From HK1 sp965202875 (lineage in GTDB: Bacteria > Pseudomonadota > Gammaproteobacteria > HK1), in contig OZ241870.1 of the NCBI GenBank assembly GCA_965202875.1, positions 2,480,001 to 2,544,000 of the forward strand: a stretch of DNA of 64,000 nt, in the 5' to 3' direction. Each line of letters starts with the position of its first letter. The first letter of the stretch is position 1. A program made the translations under genes and the position numbers. Below the pieces are notes generated by a model, which ran no database searches, had not been told where the DNA came from, and was given only the letters and a program-made list of their open reading frames with translations. Positions 9,627 to 19,103 of this stretch are shown piece by piece.

Positions 9627-11243
9627 CTGCACAAAATACGGGATTTCCGGACCGAAGTAGCGTGTAGCTCATGTTCACAGCCAGTGAGGATAAGCCACAC
9701 GCAGTGTTCTTGAATCTTGTGCAAAGTCGTAAGGAGTCATTCGCGAAACGGAAGGAACAGAAAGAAACGTGGTCTCCGAAGCTGGTACAATAGTCGTTGT
9801 CACAACAACGTACCAAACAAAACGGAGACCACGCAGATGAAGCATAGCCGAGCCGACGTTCGAGGTAAAGCCAAGCTGGGCCTCGACATCCGATTCGAAT
9901 CACAGAGCCTGACATCGTATTCGGGACTCATCGTCTTCCAGCACCTCTTCTCCCTCCTCGGCATCAAAGAACGGCTGTGGAGATGCTTCCGCCACCTGAA
10001 GGCCAATCCGATTTACGGCCATCACCTGATCATGATGCTGCTGGTCGTGCACCTGATCATCGGACACCGGCGGCTGCGCGACGTGGACTCCTACCGTGAT
10101 GACGAGATGGTCAAGCGCACTCTCGGTCTGAAGCGGTTGCCGGACGTGTCCACGGTCAGCCGCTCGCTCGCCAGCGCAGATGGACAAAGTGTCGTCAAAG
10201 TGCAAAGTGAATCGAGACATCTGGTCATGGAGCGCTTGGCGGTCGAGGGGTTGTCGAGGGTGACGGTGGATTTCGACGGGTCGGTGTTGAGCACCGGGCG
10301 TCATGCCGAAGGAACCGCAGTGGGCTTCAACAAGAAGAAGAAGGGTGCGCGTAGCTACTACCCCCTCTTTTGCACCATCGCCCAGACCGACCAGGTCCTC
10401 GACGTGCACCATCGCCCTGGGAACGTCCACGACTCCAACGGGGCCGACACCTTCATCAGCCACTGTATCGGCCACGTGCGCTCATGCCTTCCCCACGCAC
10501 AGGTCGAGACCCGCATCGACAGCGCCTTCTTCAACGAAGTCATCACTGAACGACTGCATGGCTCGGGGGTCGAATTCACCCTCTCGGTGCCATTTGAGCG
10601 CTTTGCCGCCCTCAAGGGTCTGGTCGAAGGCAGAAGACGATGGCGCCGCATGGCGCCTGGACTCGACTACTTCGAGACCCGATGGAAGCCGAAGTCGTGG
10701 AATACCCGCTATCGCTTCATCTTCATCAGAAAGCAGGTCAGATGCCAAGACAAGCTGCCGATTCAACTCGACCTGTTTCGACCGACCGAATACGGGTACG
10801 AATTCAAGGTCATCGTCACCAACAAACGAATGAGCCCGCGCAAGGTCGTTGCCTTCCACGAAGGCCGCGGCTCACAGGAGGGCATCTTCGCCGAGCTCAA
10901 GACGCATTGCCAGATGGACTACGTACCGGTCAAGACCCGGGTCGGCAACCAACTGTACATTCGCCGGCATTCTCGCTCACAACCTCACTCGCGAGCTGCA
11001 GATCCAACTCGACCCTCGCGCCCGTGGCACGACCGCCAAGCGCGCCGCGCTGTGGTGCTTCCGGGAGATTGGGACCCTTCGTCGTACCCTCATCCAGTGC
11101 GCTGGGCGCATTATTCGCCCAGCCGGTAAATTGATCCTCTCCATGAACAGCAACGGTCGTCGCGAAAGAGAGCTCCGACATGCTCTCACAATACTGAACG
11201 CCGCCACTTGACGTACATATTTCGGGAGTTTATGCAACAATCG
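9627..11243 (+). mobile_element. IS1380-family insertion sequence (ends approximate)
   Basis: It holds one transposase gene. Imperfect inverted ends are suggested by TGCACAAAATACGGGATTT on the left and TTGCATAAACTCCCGAAAT reading inward from the right. I could not find a target duplication. Its right end cuts into the C-terminus of the TOPRIM gene (11235-13020). Confidence 0.7.
9837..11211 (+). pseudogene. IS1380-family transposase with a late frameshift
   Basis: It begins MKHSRADVRGKAKLGLDIRF with GGAGA upstream. Conserved blocks include VTVDFDGSVLSTGR (first catalytic Asp), SYYPLFCTIAQTDQVLDVHHRPGNVHDS and VETRIDSAFFNEVITERL (second Asp), and the late region RGSQEGIFAELKTHCQMDYVPV. After VGNQLYI near 10965 the frame shifts; the expected continuation LAGILAHNLTRELQIQLDPR is read two bases on and ends at 11211. 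The loss looks like TCTC to TC, the same type as in the ISAs1 copies. Probably inactive. Confidence 0.85.
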
Positions 11244-11426
11244 GGGAAATTCGGCCTCGAAGCGCGCTGCCTCCGTCAACCATGCGGAGACTTCCGGCCA
11301 CGCCTTCTCCATATCACCTTGCTTGCGTCGATAGTCGTCCGGGCGCTTCCTGAACCGCCGGTGCATGGGCAAGGCCGCGAGCTGGCCTTCCGGGTTGGGG
11401 CGGCACTCCCAATCGTCCCGCCGAAC

Positions 11427-12653
11427 CAGGGCAACCGCATATAAAATCACTGTCCCATCAATACCTTATCTCGGAAGCCATCGTTCAATGCCGCCCGGAT
11501 ACGCTTCTTCCTGACGCTGATCTTCGTCGACTCACGCTTCAGAAGATTGACCGCCACATGCCGAATCACTCCCATATTGTGCGGTGCATTACCCCGACGA
11601 ATCCGACTCTCGTCTTCCCGAAACGTCACGTCCAATCTCCAGTGCAGCTCATTCTCGATTCCCCAGTGTGAACGCACCGCTCGCCCAAATGACTCCACAT
11701 CTTCCAGCGACGTAATGTAGTACCGTTGCTCAATACTCACACGCCCATCATTCCAGCGCTCCGACTCCACCATCCCGACCGCTCTCAACCCATTCCACTT
11801 CTTCACACAAGACAACGCACCCAGGTCGGTGGACAAATAATAGCTCCTGGACTCTACCCGTCCGTGACCATCCTCCGCCGTCTCGTCGTTCTCAATCCCC
11901 TCACACTCGAAATCCCTCTCCCGTGCCGCATCAAAATACCTCCGAACCTCCCTGTTCAATTGCCTCTGGTTCCCCTTCACCGCCAACATAATCCCCTCCC
12001 CCTTCCTTGATCTGCTTCGCTATCGCTCGTTGGCATCCCATCGCATCCAGCGTCACGATACACCCCGACAATTCCAGCTTATCCAGCAACTCCGGCACCG
12101 CCGTGATCTCGTTCGACTTCTCCTCCGTCTTCACCTGCCCAAGCACCACTGCATTGCCACATGCCCAAGCACTCACCATATGCAACGCCTTCATACCCCG
12201 CTTGCGGTCGTGGGAACGCCTCTGCGTCTTCCCGTCCACTGCAATCATCTCACCATCACTCAACTTCACAACATCTTCCATCCAGCTCATGAAGCAGTCC
12301 TGAAAACCCCTCATCGACAGCGCCGAGATGATTCGTGCAATTGTCGTCTACCGGGACCCCATTGGCCAGCGGAACATAGCGGCGAAGCCACTCCAGCTTC
12401 GTGCGCCCAAATTCTTCGATGTCACTCCATCCCTCCGCGCCACTGACCACCGCACACACGCACAGGACGATGACATCAATCAACTCATGCTTCTTGTTTC
12501 TATCGACTCGCGGATCCTCCAGCTTTGAGAAATGCTCGATCAAACTTGCAGGGGCTGTCGTGTTCATTTCTTGCCATCTCCATCTCTTTGATGAAGACGC
12601 CATTAGATCACAAAACTTGTTGATGTCAATACATTTTTAGTGATCTTGCCCTG
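11427..12653 (-). mobile_element. ISAs1-family insertion sequence, copy 2 (1227 bp)
   Basis: Same CAGGGCAA ends and same length as copy 1. Unlike copy 1, the flanking bases (left CCCGCCGAAC, right ACGGAGGGCA) do not match, so there is no target duplication. It sits inside a TOPRIM gene whose two flanking pieces appear to lack a central segment, as expected for a deletion next to the element after insertion. Confidence 0.92.
11447..12567 (-). pseudogene. ISAs1-family transposase of copy 2, frame broken twice
   Basis: Nearly identical to the copy 1 product and broken at the same two positions (near 12342 and 11991). A handful of substitutions separate the copies, e.g. MIEHF/LIEHF, VETFG/VESFG and REPTK/RESTK. 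The C-terminal DDE part (residues ELHWRLDVTFREDESR) is intact on its own frame. Confidence 0.85.
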
Positions 12654-13574
12654 ACGGAGGGCAGGGTCTTTCACAAGGCAAGTCTTCGCACGGTGCATCC
12701 CGAACATTGCCACTGGCATACGTCTTGCCCGCCACGTCTGCGTCTACATGCACGATCAACACGTCATGATTCGATAGTGCCGAAGAACCGGACACCGAAC
12801 CGCCGCCCTCGCAGGCCGATTGGCGGCTCCAACGATAGACTCCGGCCCATCCCGCACCCGTTCCGCTGAACGATGCAGAGCCGAAAGCAACGGATCCCTC
12901 CGGCTGCAACGTCTGAAGCACAAATTCCGTATCCGGCAACAAGGCATTCAGGACCGCTTCAAGCACGATCTCGTCGGTTGGTCCTTCGACGGCGGTCGCG
13001 ATACGCAACGGCTCAGACATCGGGAACACCTCCAAGGTGCCCCATCACCCACAGTCGAGACAAGGACCAACCCTGTTCCCCTCTCTCCCGCAGACGGTCA
13101 TCGACAACCACACGACGGACCGTAGTACGGCCCGAGCCGGTCCTGGAAACGGTAAACAATCGCACGCGGTCATCATGCAATGGCAGACCGTCCAGAACCA
13201 ATGGATTGTGCGTGGTCAGCAAGATCTGGCGTGGCTCGCCCGAACCCAGATACCATCGACACAGGCACTCCATCAGGGACCGGGCCAGCCTGGGATTCAA
13301 TCCATGATCCGCGTTGTCCACGGCACAAAGGGCTGGGCTTGCTTCGTGTCCGGAAACTACCGCGAGAAACAGAGCGTACAGGGCGCCTTCGGAAGCGTCA
13401 TAGCCGGACAGGACGTTTCGGTCCTTGCGCATGAATCGATCATGAAACCGGATGACGTCTTTGGAAGCCGCAGCAGTCGGGGAGAGCGGTAGCCGGTCGG
13501 GGGAGGTCCAACCAAAACCCTCGGCCCAATCGACAAGTCCCAGCACTTCCCGGCAAATCCGCTGCATCCGCTGG

Positions 13575-15190
13575 GGTGTAGATCTCAAATTGACATTAAG
13601 AAGTCTTCGTAACTGATCGAAATCATTGAAGTTGTATATTTTGAAGGGAGAGGAGCTAAAGGGCTCTGGTGACAATTTGTCAGGAGCGGGCTCGACGGGG
13701 AGGGAAGACGGGGCAGTGAACCTCTGGAACAATGTGCGGTGTGAATCCAAACCATCGCCCCGGAGGGCTGCCCCAATGTCAGTATTTCACGCACCCGCCC
13801 ATTGCGCCAGCCACAGCGAGCGAGGAGAGCAAGCCCTCGCGCGATTGGTCGAGCAGGTCAACGCCTTGCGAGCGCGCCCGGTGACGGGGGAGGACTTCGA
13901 GGGAGTGGAGCGGGAACTCCGTGCACTGTTTGCCGAAGCCGAGCGCGAGGTGGTGGGGGAGACGCTGGAGCGTCTGGATGTGGACCTGCCATTCGTCGAG
14001 ATGGAGGGGCGGCGGTACCGCCGGGTGCTGCGCAGTCACGCGACGTACACGAGTGCGGCGGGAGCGGTGGGGGTGCATCGCACGCTGTACCGATGTGGCG
14101 GTGAGCGCGCGATGGTGCCGATGGAGTGGCGTGCGGGGATAGTGGCGGGGCACTGGACGGGGCTGGCGGCGCGTCAGGCGAGCGTGGTGGTGGCGCACGT
14201 GACGCCGCAGGAAGGGGAGGCGGTGTTTCGGGAGTGGGGGCGGATGAGGCCTTCGAAGAGCTCGCTGGACCGGTTGCCGAAGGAGTTGGGCGCGCGGTGG
14301 GAGGGGCAGCGTGAGGCGTTCGAGGCGGCGTTGCGCGAGGGGGGCGCGGTGGCGGAGGAGGCGGTGACGGTGGCGGTGTCGCTCGATGGGGTGATGGTGG
14401 CGATGAAGGATGCGAAGCGGGTGGATGGGAGCTCAGGCTATCAGGAGGCGGGGTGTGGGACGCTCACGACCTGTGATGCCGAAGGGGAGCGGCTGGAGAC
14501 GGTGTATGTGGGTCGGATGCCGCAGCCGTGCAAGGAGGCGTTGAAGAAGACGTTGTGCGCGGAGCTTGAGGCGGTGCTCGGCAAGCGCCCGGACCTACAC
14601 GTGGTGACGATCGCCGACGGGGCGCATGACAACTGGCGCTATCTTGATACGTTGGCGCCGCAGGGCACGTCGGTGGTGGACTTCTACCATGCGGCCGAGC
14701 AATTGAAGTCGGGACTCGATGCCTGCTATGGACAGGACGATGCCAAGGGGCGGGCGCACTACGAGAAGCTGCGTCATCTGTTGCGCCATGACTGCGGCGG
14801 GGTGGAGAAGGTGATTCGTTCGCTGAACCATCAACGCAGGAAGCAGCCGGAGAACAAGCGTATCGCCGAAGTATTGGGATACTTCCGCAACCACCGCCAC
14901 CGGATGCGCTATGCCGAGGCGAAGGCACGGCATCTGCCCATTGGCTCGGGGGTGGTGGAGGCGGCGTGCAAGACGTTGGTCACGCAGCGGCTGAAGCGTT
15001 CGGGAATGCGCTGGCGTCATGCCGGGGGGCAGGCCATCCTGACGCTTCGCGCCCTGATACAAAGTAGACGGTTCGATTCGGCCTGGGAGATGTTGTCAGG
15101 GACCTACCGTCGGGAAGTGACGATTCCCGACAACGTGGTACCGTTTCCTTGTAAACGGGCGGCGTGATGGATCAGTTTCAGAGTTACACC
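13575..15190 (+). mobile_element. ISKra4-like insertion sequence (1616 bp)
   Basis: Inverted ends begin GGTGTA on both sides (GGTGTAGATCTCAAATTGA at the left; GGTGTAACTCTGAAACTGA inward from the right). The 10-bp target repeat CATCCGCTGG is at 13565-13574 and 15191-15200. It sits in the ATPase gene in the opposite orientation. The clean ends and intact transposase suggest a fairly recent insertion. Confidence 0.92.
13776..15167 (+). CDS. ISKra4-like transposase
   Basis: An intact frame of 463 residues. The start at 13776 follows CGGAGGG; the longer upstream frame is element end sequence. Recognisable blocks: VSLDGVMVAMKD (catalytic Asp), HVVTIADGAHDNWRYLD (second Asp), VDFYHAAEQL, and HLPIGSGVVEAACKTLVTQRLKRSGMRW with the catalytic Glu. 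This is the layout of ISKra4 transposases. It is the only intact transposase in the window. Confidence 0.9.
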   Translation: MSVFHAPAHCASHSERGEQALARLVEQVNALRARPVTGEDFEGVERELRALFAEAEREVVGETLERLDVDLPFVEMEGRRYRRVLRSHATYTSAAGAVGVHRTLYRCGGERAMVPMEWRAGIVAGHWTGLAARQASVVVAHVTPQEGEAVFREWGRMRPSKSSLDRLPKELGARWEGQREAFEAALREGGAVAEEAVTVAVSLDGVMVAMKDAKRVDGSSGYQEAGCGTLTTCDAEGERLETVYVGRMPQPCKEALKKTLCAELEAVLGKRPDLHVVTIADGAHDNWRYLDTLAPQGTSVVDFYHAAEQLKSGLDACYGQDDAKGRAHYEKLRHLLRHDCGGVEKVIRSLNHQRRKQPENKRIAEVLGYFRNHRHRMRYAEAKARHLPIGSGVVEAACKTLVTQRLKRSGMRWRHAGGQAILTLRALIQSRRFDSAWEMLSGTYRREVTIPDNVVPFPCKRAA

Positions 15191-15951
15191 CATCCGCTGG
15201 CTGAGCTCATCCCGTTTGCGTTGCTTGAGCAGATCCAGAATGGCTCGCGAAAGGTTTCCTCCAGACAGACCCACCGGCTGTCTTGGCTGTGTTTCCGGCG
15301 CAACACCGCGCAAGACGGCAGTTGTCGGTGAAAATATGACGTAGCTTTGTAGCAATCTCAAGAGATCAAGCGCGGCTTTCTTGGAGACTTCCACTACCTT
15401 CAGCGCAGCCAATCCTCGCTCGGGATTTATCTTGCCAGGTAAGCGTTCGACCAGTCTGTCGTTATCGACTTCCCATAACTCCGTCTTGAATTTCCAGGCG
15501 GGCGCCGGATCCTTCAAGGGATTGTGTAGGGAGACTTCGTATCTGGCTCGCGCGCTACGCGCGCCGAAATGCAGATGGGGAGGAATCCTCCTTCCAGATC
15601 TGGCCGGGAAGGCGGATTTGTACAATGCGGGAAGACCGGGACGGACGCCGCGAGCCAGCAATGCCTGGTCGTCCACCTTGCCGTCGGCCGCTGCGGCGAG
15701 AATCCCCAAGGCTTCCAGCAAATTGCTCTTTCCGCTTCCGTTGGCGCCGATGAAGACATTGACCAGTCCAAGATCGACCGTGACGTCATCCAGGGACTTG
15801 AAGGTTCTGACGGACAGATGTTCAAGCATTCGTCACAGCCCCCCGGCTTCCACGGAGCACCTTGGCCGTGGCCCGATCGGCGCGTCGAGCGGACGCATCA
15901 GCCGACCGGCGAACAATCCGTCGTCTTGTCGAAGATTTCATGGATCAGGGG

Positions 15952-17064
15952 CTAAGGATGCGACGGGGCCGCCGCGGGCACCGCGGCGCGGCCGGACTCG
16001 GTGCGTCTCAGCACGGCCACGCTCTCGAGGAAATACGCGATGAACTGTGCCGCCATCGACAGGGCGAAGACGACGAGGAGCCCCGCCATCAGGTACTTCA
16101 CGTACATCCCGAACCCGCTCTGGGAAATCTCGAAGTTGAGGAGCGGGCTGGCGAGGCTGCTGCCCTTCGTCCACAGCCCCATGGTGAGGATGATCCAGCA
16201 CAGCGGCACCCCGAGGAGCATGGAGCCGACGGCGTTGGTCCACGCCTTGCGTTTCTCGCTGAACCGGGCATAGAAGACGTCCACCCGGACGTGCCCTTCG
16301 TCCACCAGGCTGTACGCGCTCGCCAGCAGGAACAGGGAGGCGTACCAGAAGCGCACGAGGTCACCCATGAACGCCTGCTCGTAGGAGAAGATGAAGCGCG
16401 TGATCACGATCTGGAACTCGGCCAGCACGATGAGGAGCGCGAGCCAGACCACCGACAGCGAGCGGGTGAAGAGGGCGATGAGGCACGACAGCGCCATCAG
16501 CGGAAGGTGGACGTACTGGCCGCGGAATCTGGACAGCCCGAGCCGGATGGTCATGTCGTCGCCGACGAACGCGGCCAGGAACTCCTCCACCCGCAGGAAG
16601 GACAGCAGCGCATCGGCGAGGCCGATCAGGAACGCCGACCAGAAGGCGGCGCGCACGATGAAGGCGGCGAGCGCGGAATACGCATCCGCCCCGGCCCGGA
16701 GCGGACGATCGCGCGTGGACGCGACCCACAGGATGACGAGGAGGACCGGCGCCGCGTAGACCGCGACCTGCAACCCGCCCCGGAGGACCTGGGCGCCGTC
16801 GAGCGGATTGCGCAACGGCGCGAAGCCGAGCCAGCCGATGTGGGAGAGCAGCGCGGGGACGCCCGGCCAGTCCCACGCGAAGCTCAGGAAGAAGTTGGCG
16901 GTGAAGGCCAGGGTGGTGCACACCACGGCCCCGGCAAGGATGCGGGACAGGACCTCGACGAGGCCCGTCGCGGCGGGCAGGGTGGGCGCGGCCGTTGCGG
17001 TGGGCGCAACGGGCAGGGCCGATTCGGTGTCGGGTCCCGCCGCGGTCGTTGCGGACGGCGTCAT
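15952..17064 (-). CDS. dctQ: TRAP transporter small permease (large variant)
   Basis: A 370-residue membrane protein, longer than the usual ~170-residue DctQ. The N-terminus (to about residue 35) is a low-complexity Ala/Thr/Pro lead. About ten hydrophobic segments follow, and the second half carries the DctQ-like VDEGHVRVDVFYARFSEKRKAW. It should be the partner of the dctM gene at 6350-9013, which lies downstream on the same strand. These genes normally adjoin, so the ATPase/TOPRIM pair and the IS elements have been placed between them. Whether both halves are still expressed together is unclear. Confidence 0.8.
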   Translation of the reverse strand: MTPSATTAAGPDTESALPVAPTATAAPTLPAATGLVEVLSRILAGAVVCTTLAFTANFFLSFAWDWPGVPALLSHIGWLGFAPLRNPLDGAQVLRGGLQVAVYAAPVLLVILWVASTRDRPLRAGADAYSALAAFIVRAAFWSAFLIGLADALLSFLRVEEFLAAFVGDDMTIRLGLSRFRGQYVHLPLMALSCLIALFTRSLSVVWLALLIVLAEFQIVITRFIFSYEQAFMGDLVRFWYASLFLLASAYSLVDEGHVRVDVFYARFSEKRKAWTNAVGSMLLGVPLCWIILTMGLWTKGSSLASPLLNFEISQSGFGMYVKYLMAGLLVVFALSMAAQFIAYFLESVAVLRRTESGRAAVPAAAPSHP

Positions 17065-17209
17065 CGTGGCGATTTCGTTCGACCGGCCGGCGCGGGCCCG
17101 CCCGAACGTCCCACCGGCTCAGGAGCGAGGCCGGCGGACACGAGGCCGGGGAGGACGGGGGCCTCCGGGCGCTCCAGAGGTCCCCCGTCGAGTGTTCCCG
17201 CATCGGCGG

Positions 17210-17228
17210 CAGGGCAACCGCATATAAA
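17210..17228. repeat. Orphan end of the ISAs1 element
   Basis: The 19 bases CAGGGCAACCGCATATAAA are identical to the left end of both ISAs1 copies, then the match stops. No right end was found nearby. It lies about 145 bp upstream of dctQ: a relic of an excised or deleted element, or the end of a related one. Confidence 0.75.
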
Positions 17229-17379
17229 CCTCCCGATTTATCAGCACGTTAGAGGAGTCACCATCATTCAGGTCAATTCGAAAAAGGGCGCAATCCGGAA
17301 AACGAACATGGATCGGTACCGTTTTTCATCGGAAATGACCGCTAAATCCTGTTCTCGACCGGCTTCCGGCCGGACGCGC

Positions 17380-18024
17380 TCACGCGCCGGACTTCGGGGC
17401 GTCGAACACCGCGGACACGCCGGCGGTGAAGCCTTCGAGCAGCAGCGACGTGGCTGTCCCGCCGCGTCCGAGCACACCGTGCTCGATGTATGCGCCGTCC
17501 TTCAGCGTGAGCACGATGATCGTTTCGTTGCGCGGATCGACGATCCAGTATTCCGGGATGCCTCCCTCGGCATAGTCCGCGCGTTTCTGCACCAGATCCC
17601 GATCCGGGTCGTCCGGGCTCACGACCTCGACCACCAGATCCGCCCCGAGCCAGTAGCGGTCCTGGTAGCGGTGGTCAGAACGGTCCCGGAGCATCAGCAG
17701 GTCCGGTTCACGAAACTTGCCTTCCCGGATGCGCATCCGTAGCGCTGAAACCATCACGACCCCACCCCGCGGCTTGAGATAGTCGTGGAACAGGCGGTAG
17801 AGGAACAGGAGTACGGCCTGGTGCGTGGAGGTCGGCATGGGCAGTTCCTGGACATGCCCGTCGGTGAACTCGATCAGGCGGGGGGTGTGGTCGGTGAGCC
17901 ACAGGTAGGCATCGTCGCTCCAGCTCCCCTGGGGCGGCAGGAGGTCGCACAGGAGGGAGGCCAGCGCATGCTGCGGGGAGGCCGGGAGGGTCGTTTCGGG
18001 TGCGGTGGTCATCATGGCTTTCAT
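17380..18024 (-). CDS. Uma2-family (DUF820) PD-(D/E)XK endonuclease-like protein
   Basis: A 214-residue protein with the Uma2 pattern: LIEFTDGHVQELPMPTSTHQ, VVMVSALRMRIREGKFREPDLLML, LVVEVVSPDDPDRDLVQKRADYAEGGIPEYWIVDP. EPDL and the VEV motif supply the nuclease-type acidic residues. The family is abundant in multicellular or symbiotic bacteria and of unknown biological role. I took the ATG at 18024; alternatives at 18015 and 18012 are possible because no strong ribosome site is seen. Confidence 0.9.
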   Translation of the reverse strand: MKAMMTTAPETTLPASPQHALASLLCDLLPPQGSWSDDAYLWLTDHTPRLIEFTDGHVQELPMPTSTHQAVLLFLYRLFHDYLKPRGGVVMVSALRMRIREGKFREPDLLMLRDRSDHRYQDRYWLGADLVVEVVSPDDPDRDLVQKRADYAEGGIPEYWIVDPRNETIIVLTLKDGAYIEHGVLGRGGTATSLLLEGFTAGVSAVFDAPKSGA

Positions 18025-18089
18025 CGTAGCGCGTTTCAGGTGCGGCGGGCATACCGCCACGCGGCGAGGCGCCAGGGCGACAGATTCGC

Positions 18090-18500
18090 GGTTCCCCACG
18101 CGGAGAGCGCTGGGCTTGGGTGGTTTCGTTGTCCCGGCCCTGCCGGCCCGCGGCGCCATGGACCTTGGCGCGGACATGAAACGGTGGGGTGTCCACCTCG
18201 GATTGGGTCGCCTGCGCGCCCACGACCGACACTCCCATCATCGTTCAGGAAATCCGACGTGGGCGGGATGGTCGGCCCAGGCACCGGTTCTCCTGGTCGT
18301 GCCCGAGCTGTGGCAAGTGGCTGCCGCCCTTCAAAACGATTACGGTCAACGCGGTGGAGAGGATCAGGCCGGCGCTCGCCGATGCGTCGGTGTTCTTCCT
18401 CGATCGCCTGTCGCGCGCAACCCTCACCCTGGCTGCCGAGGCGTCCGCCCGCGGCGACCCTGGTGGTGTTCGAGCCATAGGGCGCGCGGGTGGGCATGTA
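18090..18500 (+). pseudogene. PfkB-family carbohydrate kinase remnant
   Basis: Two frames carry fragments that read on from each other: MKRWGVHL, then CAPTTDTPIIVQEIRRGRDG, RHRFSWSCPSCGKWLPPFK, ASVFFLDRLSRATLTLAAEASARG, and in the next frame ATLVVFEP. This is the middle of a PfkB-type sugar/nucleoside kinase. Both ends, including the ATP-site GAGD motif, are missing. The family identification is from memory of the FSW-CP-C-WLP and FLDR-SRA motifs. Confidence 0.6.
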
Positions 18501-19103
18501 CTCCGTTCCCCGAAAAGCAATTCGATGACCGGATCACGAGCCTGCTCGAGGGCCGGTTCGAAAGCATCGACGATACCCCGGTCACAGGCGTTTCGACCCG
18601 GATCGTGACCTGCCCGGCCTGTCCATCCGCACCGGACCTCCACAAGCTGCCTCCCATCCTTGAAATCACCGGCGAAATGGGGCGTGGGAGTACGTTCCCG
18701 GCCCCGAGGCCAACGACCTCTGAAAGGCGCCGCCACGGAAAATCGGGATGCAGTCCCGTTCGGTCTTCAGCAGATCTTCGCGGGGATGGCGCCGTCATGT
18801 TTCTGTTTCAGGGACACCGCGGTGACGTTCGCCCTCGGAATCGCGACGCTCGAGCGCTTGACGGCCCTGCCTCCCCGGCGCTGGTCGAGCCATCGATCGA
18901 GACCGAACTTCCAGGTCGCGATGGCCTGAAGCAGCCCCAGTTGGCGAAGTCGGCGATGGGCTTGAGGAGAACCCGCCGCAATCCTTCATCCGGCTCGACG
19001 GCCGTCGTCCACCCTTTCGGCCGCCCGTGCATCCCCAGAAGGGTCCGCCGCGCCGCGCGTCCGCTCCGGCCCCGGTTTGTGGCGGCCTGCGGATCGGGTC
19101 GAG
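18501..19103. other. Non-coding or eroded stretch
   Basis: About 600 bases between the kinase remnant and the end of livM. Frames are open because of GC content, but I recognise no domain. Possibly more eroded gene sequence. Confidence 0.4.

Larger units (their letters stand above)
11235..13020 (-). pseudogene. TOPRIM-like partner protein of the AAA ATPase, broken by IS elements
   Basis: The N-part (13020 to 12654) starts SEPLRIATAVEGPTDEIVLEAVL and carries VLIVHVDADVA, the acidic motifs of a TOPRIM/DUF4276-like nuclease fold. The start at 13020 has GGAGGTG and overlaps the ATPase stop (13013-13015), so the two were co-translated. The ISAs1 copy 2 follows, and the C-part is read from 11426: RDDWECRPNPEGQL, then KRPDDYRRKQGDMEKAWPEVSAW and AARFEAEFPRLL, a pattern familiar from the end of such proteins. 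The region expected between CPPS and RDDW is absent, and the far C-terminus is lost in the IS1380 end. Not functional. Confidence 0.65.
13013..15829 (-). pseudogene. AAA-family ATPase (AAA15/21, OLD-like), interrupted by an ISKra4-like element
   Basis: The N-part starts LEHLSVRTFKSLDDVTVDLG with Walker A GANGSGKSN at about residues 28-36, and runs to DELSQRM. The element 13575-15190 interrupts it; CATCCGCTGG flanks both sides. Removing the element and one repeat joins DELSQRM to QRICREVLGLVDWAEG in frame, giving about 396 residues that end with the signature-like NVLSGYDASEGALYAL, Walker-B-like AVDNADHGLNP and the switch LLTTHNP. Such ATPases pair with TOPRIM proteins in phage defence (OLD, Gabija, PARIS types). 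A defence role here is inferred from the pairing; it is dead unless the element excises precisely. Confidence 0.82.

Noticed and set aside
15900..15948. Second copy of the end of the hypothetical gene at 3592 (similar TTGTCGAAGAT stretch at 3606)
   Set aside because: The similarity is about 28 bp only and lies beyond the stop codon of the first gene; too short to call homologous coding sequence.
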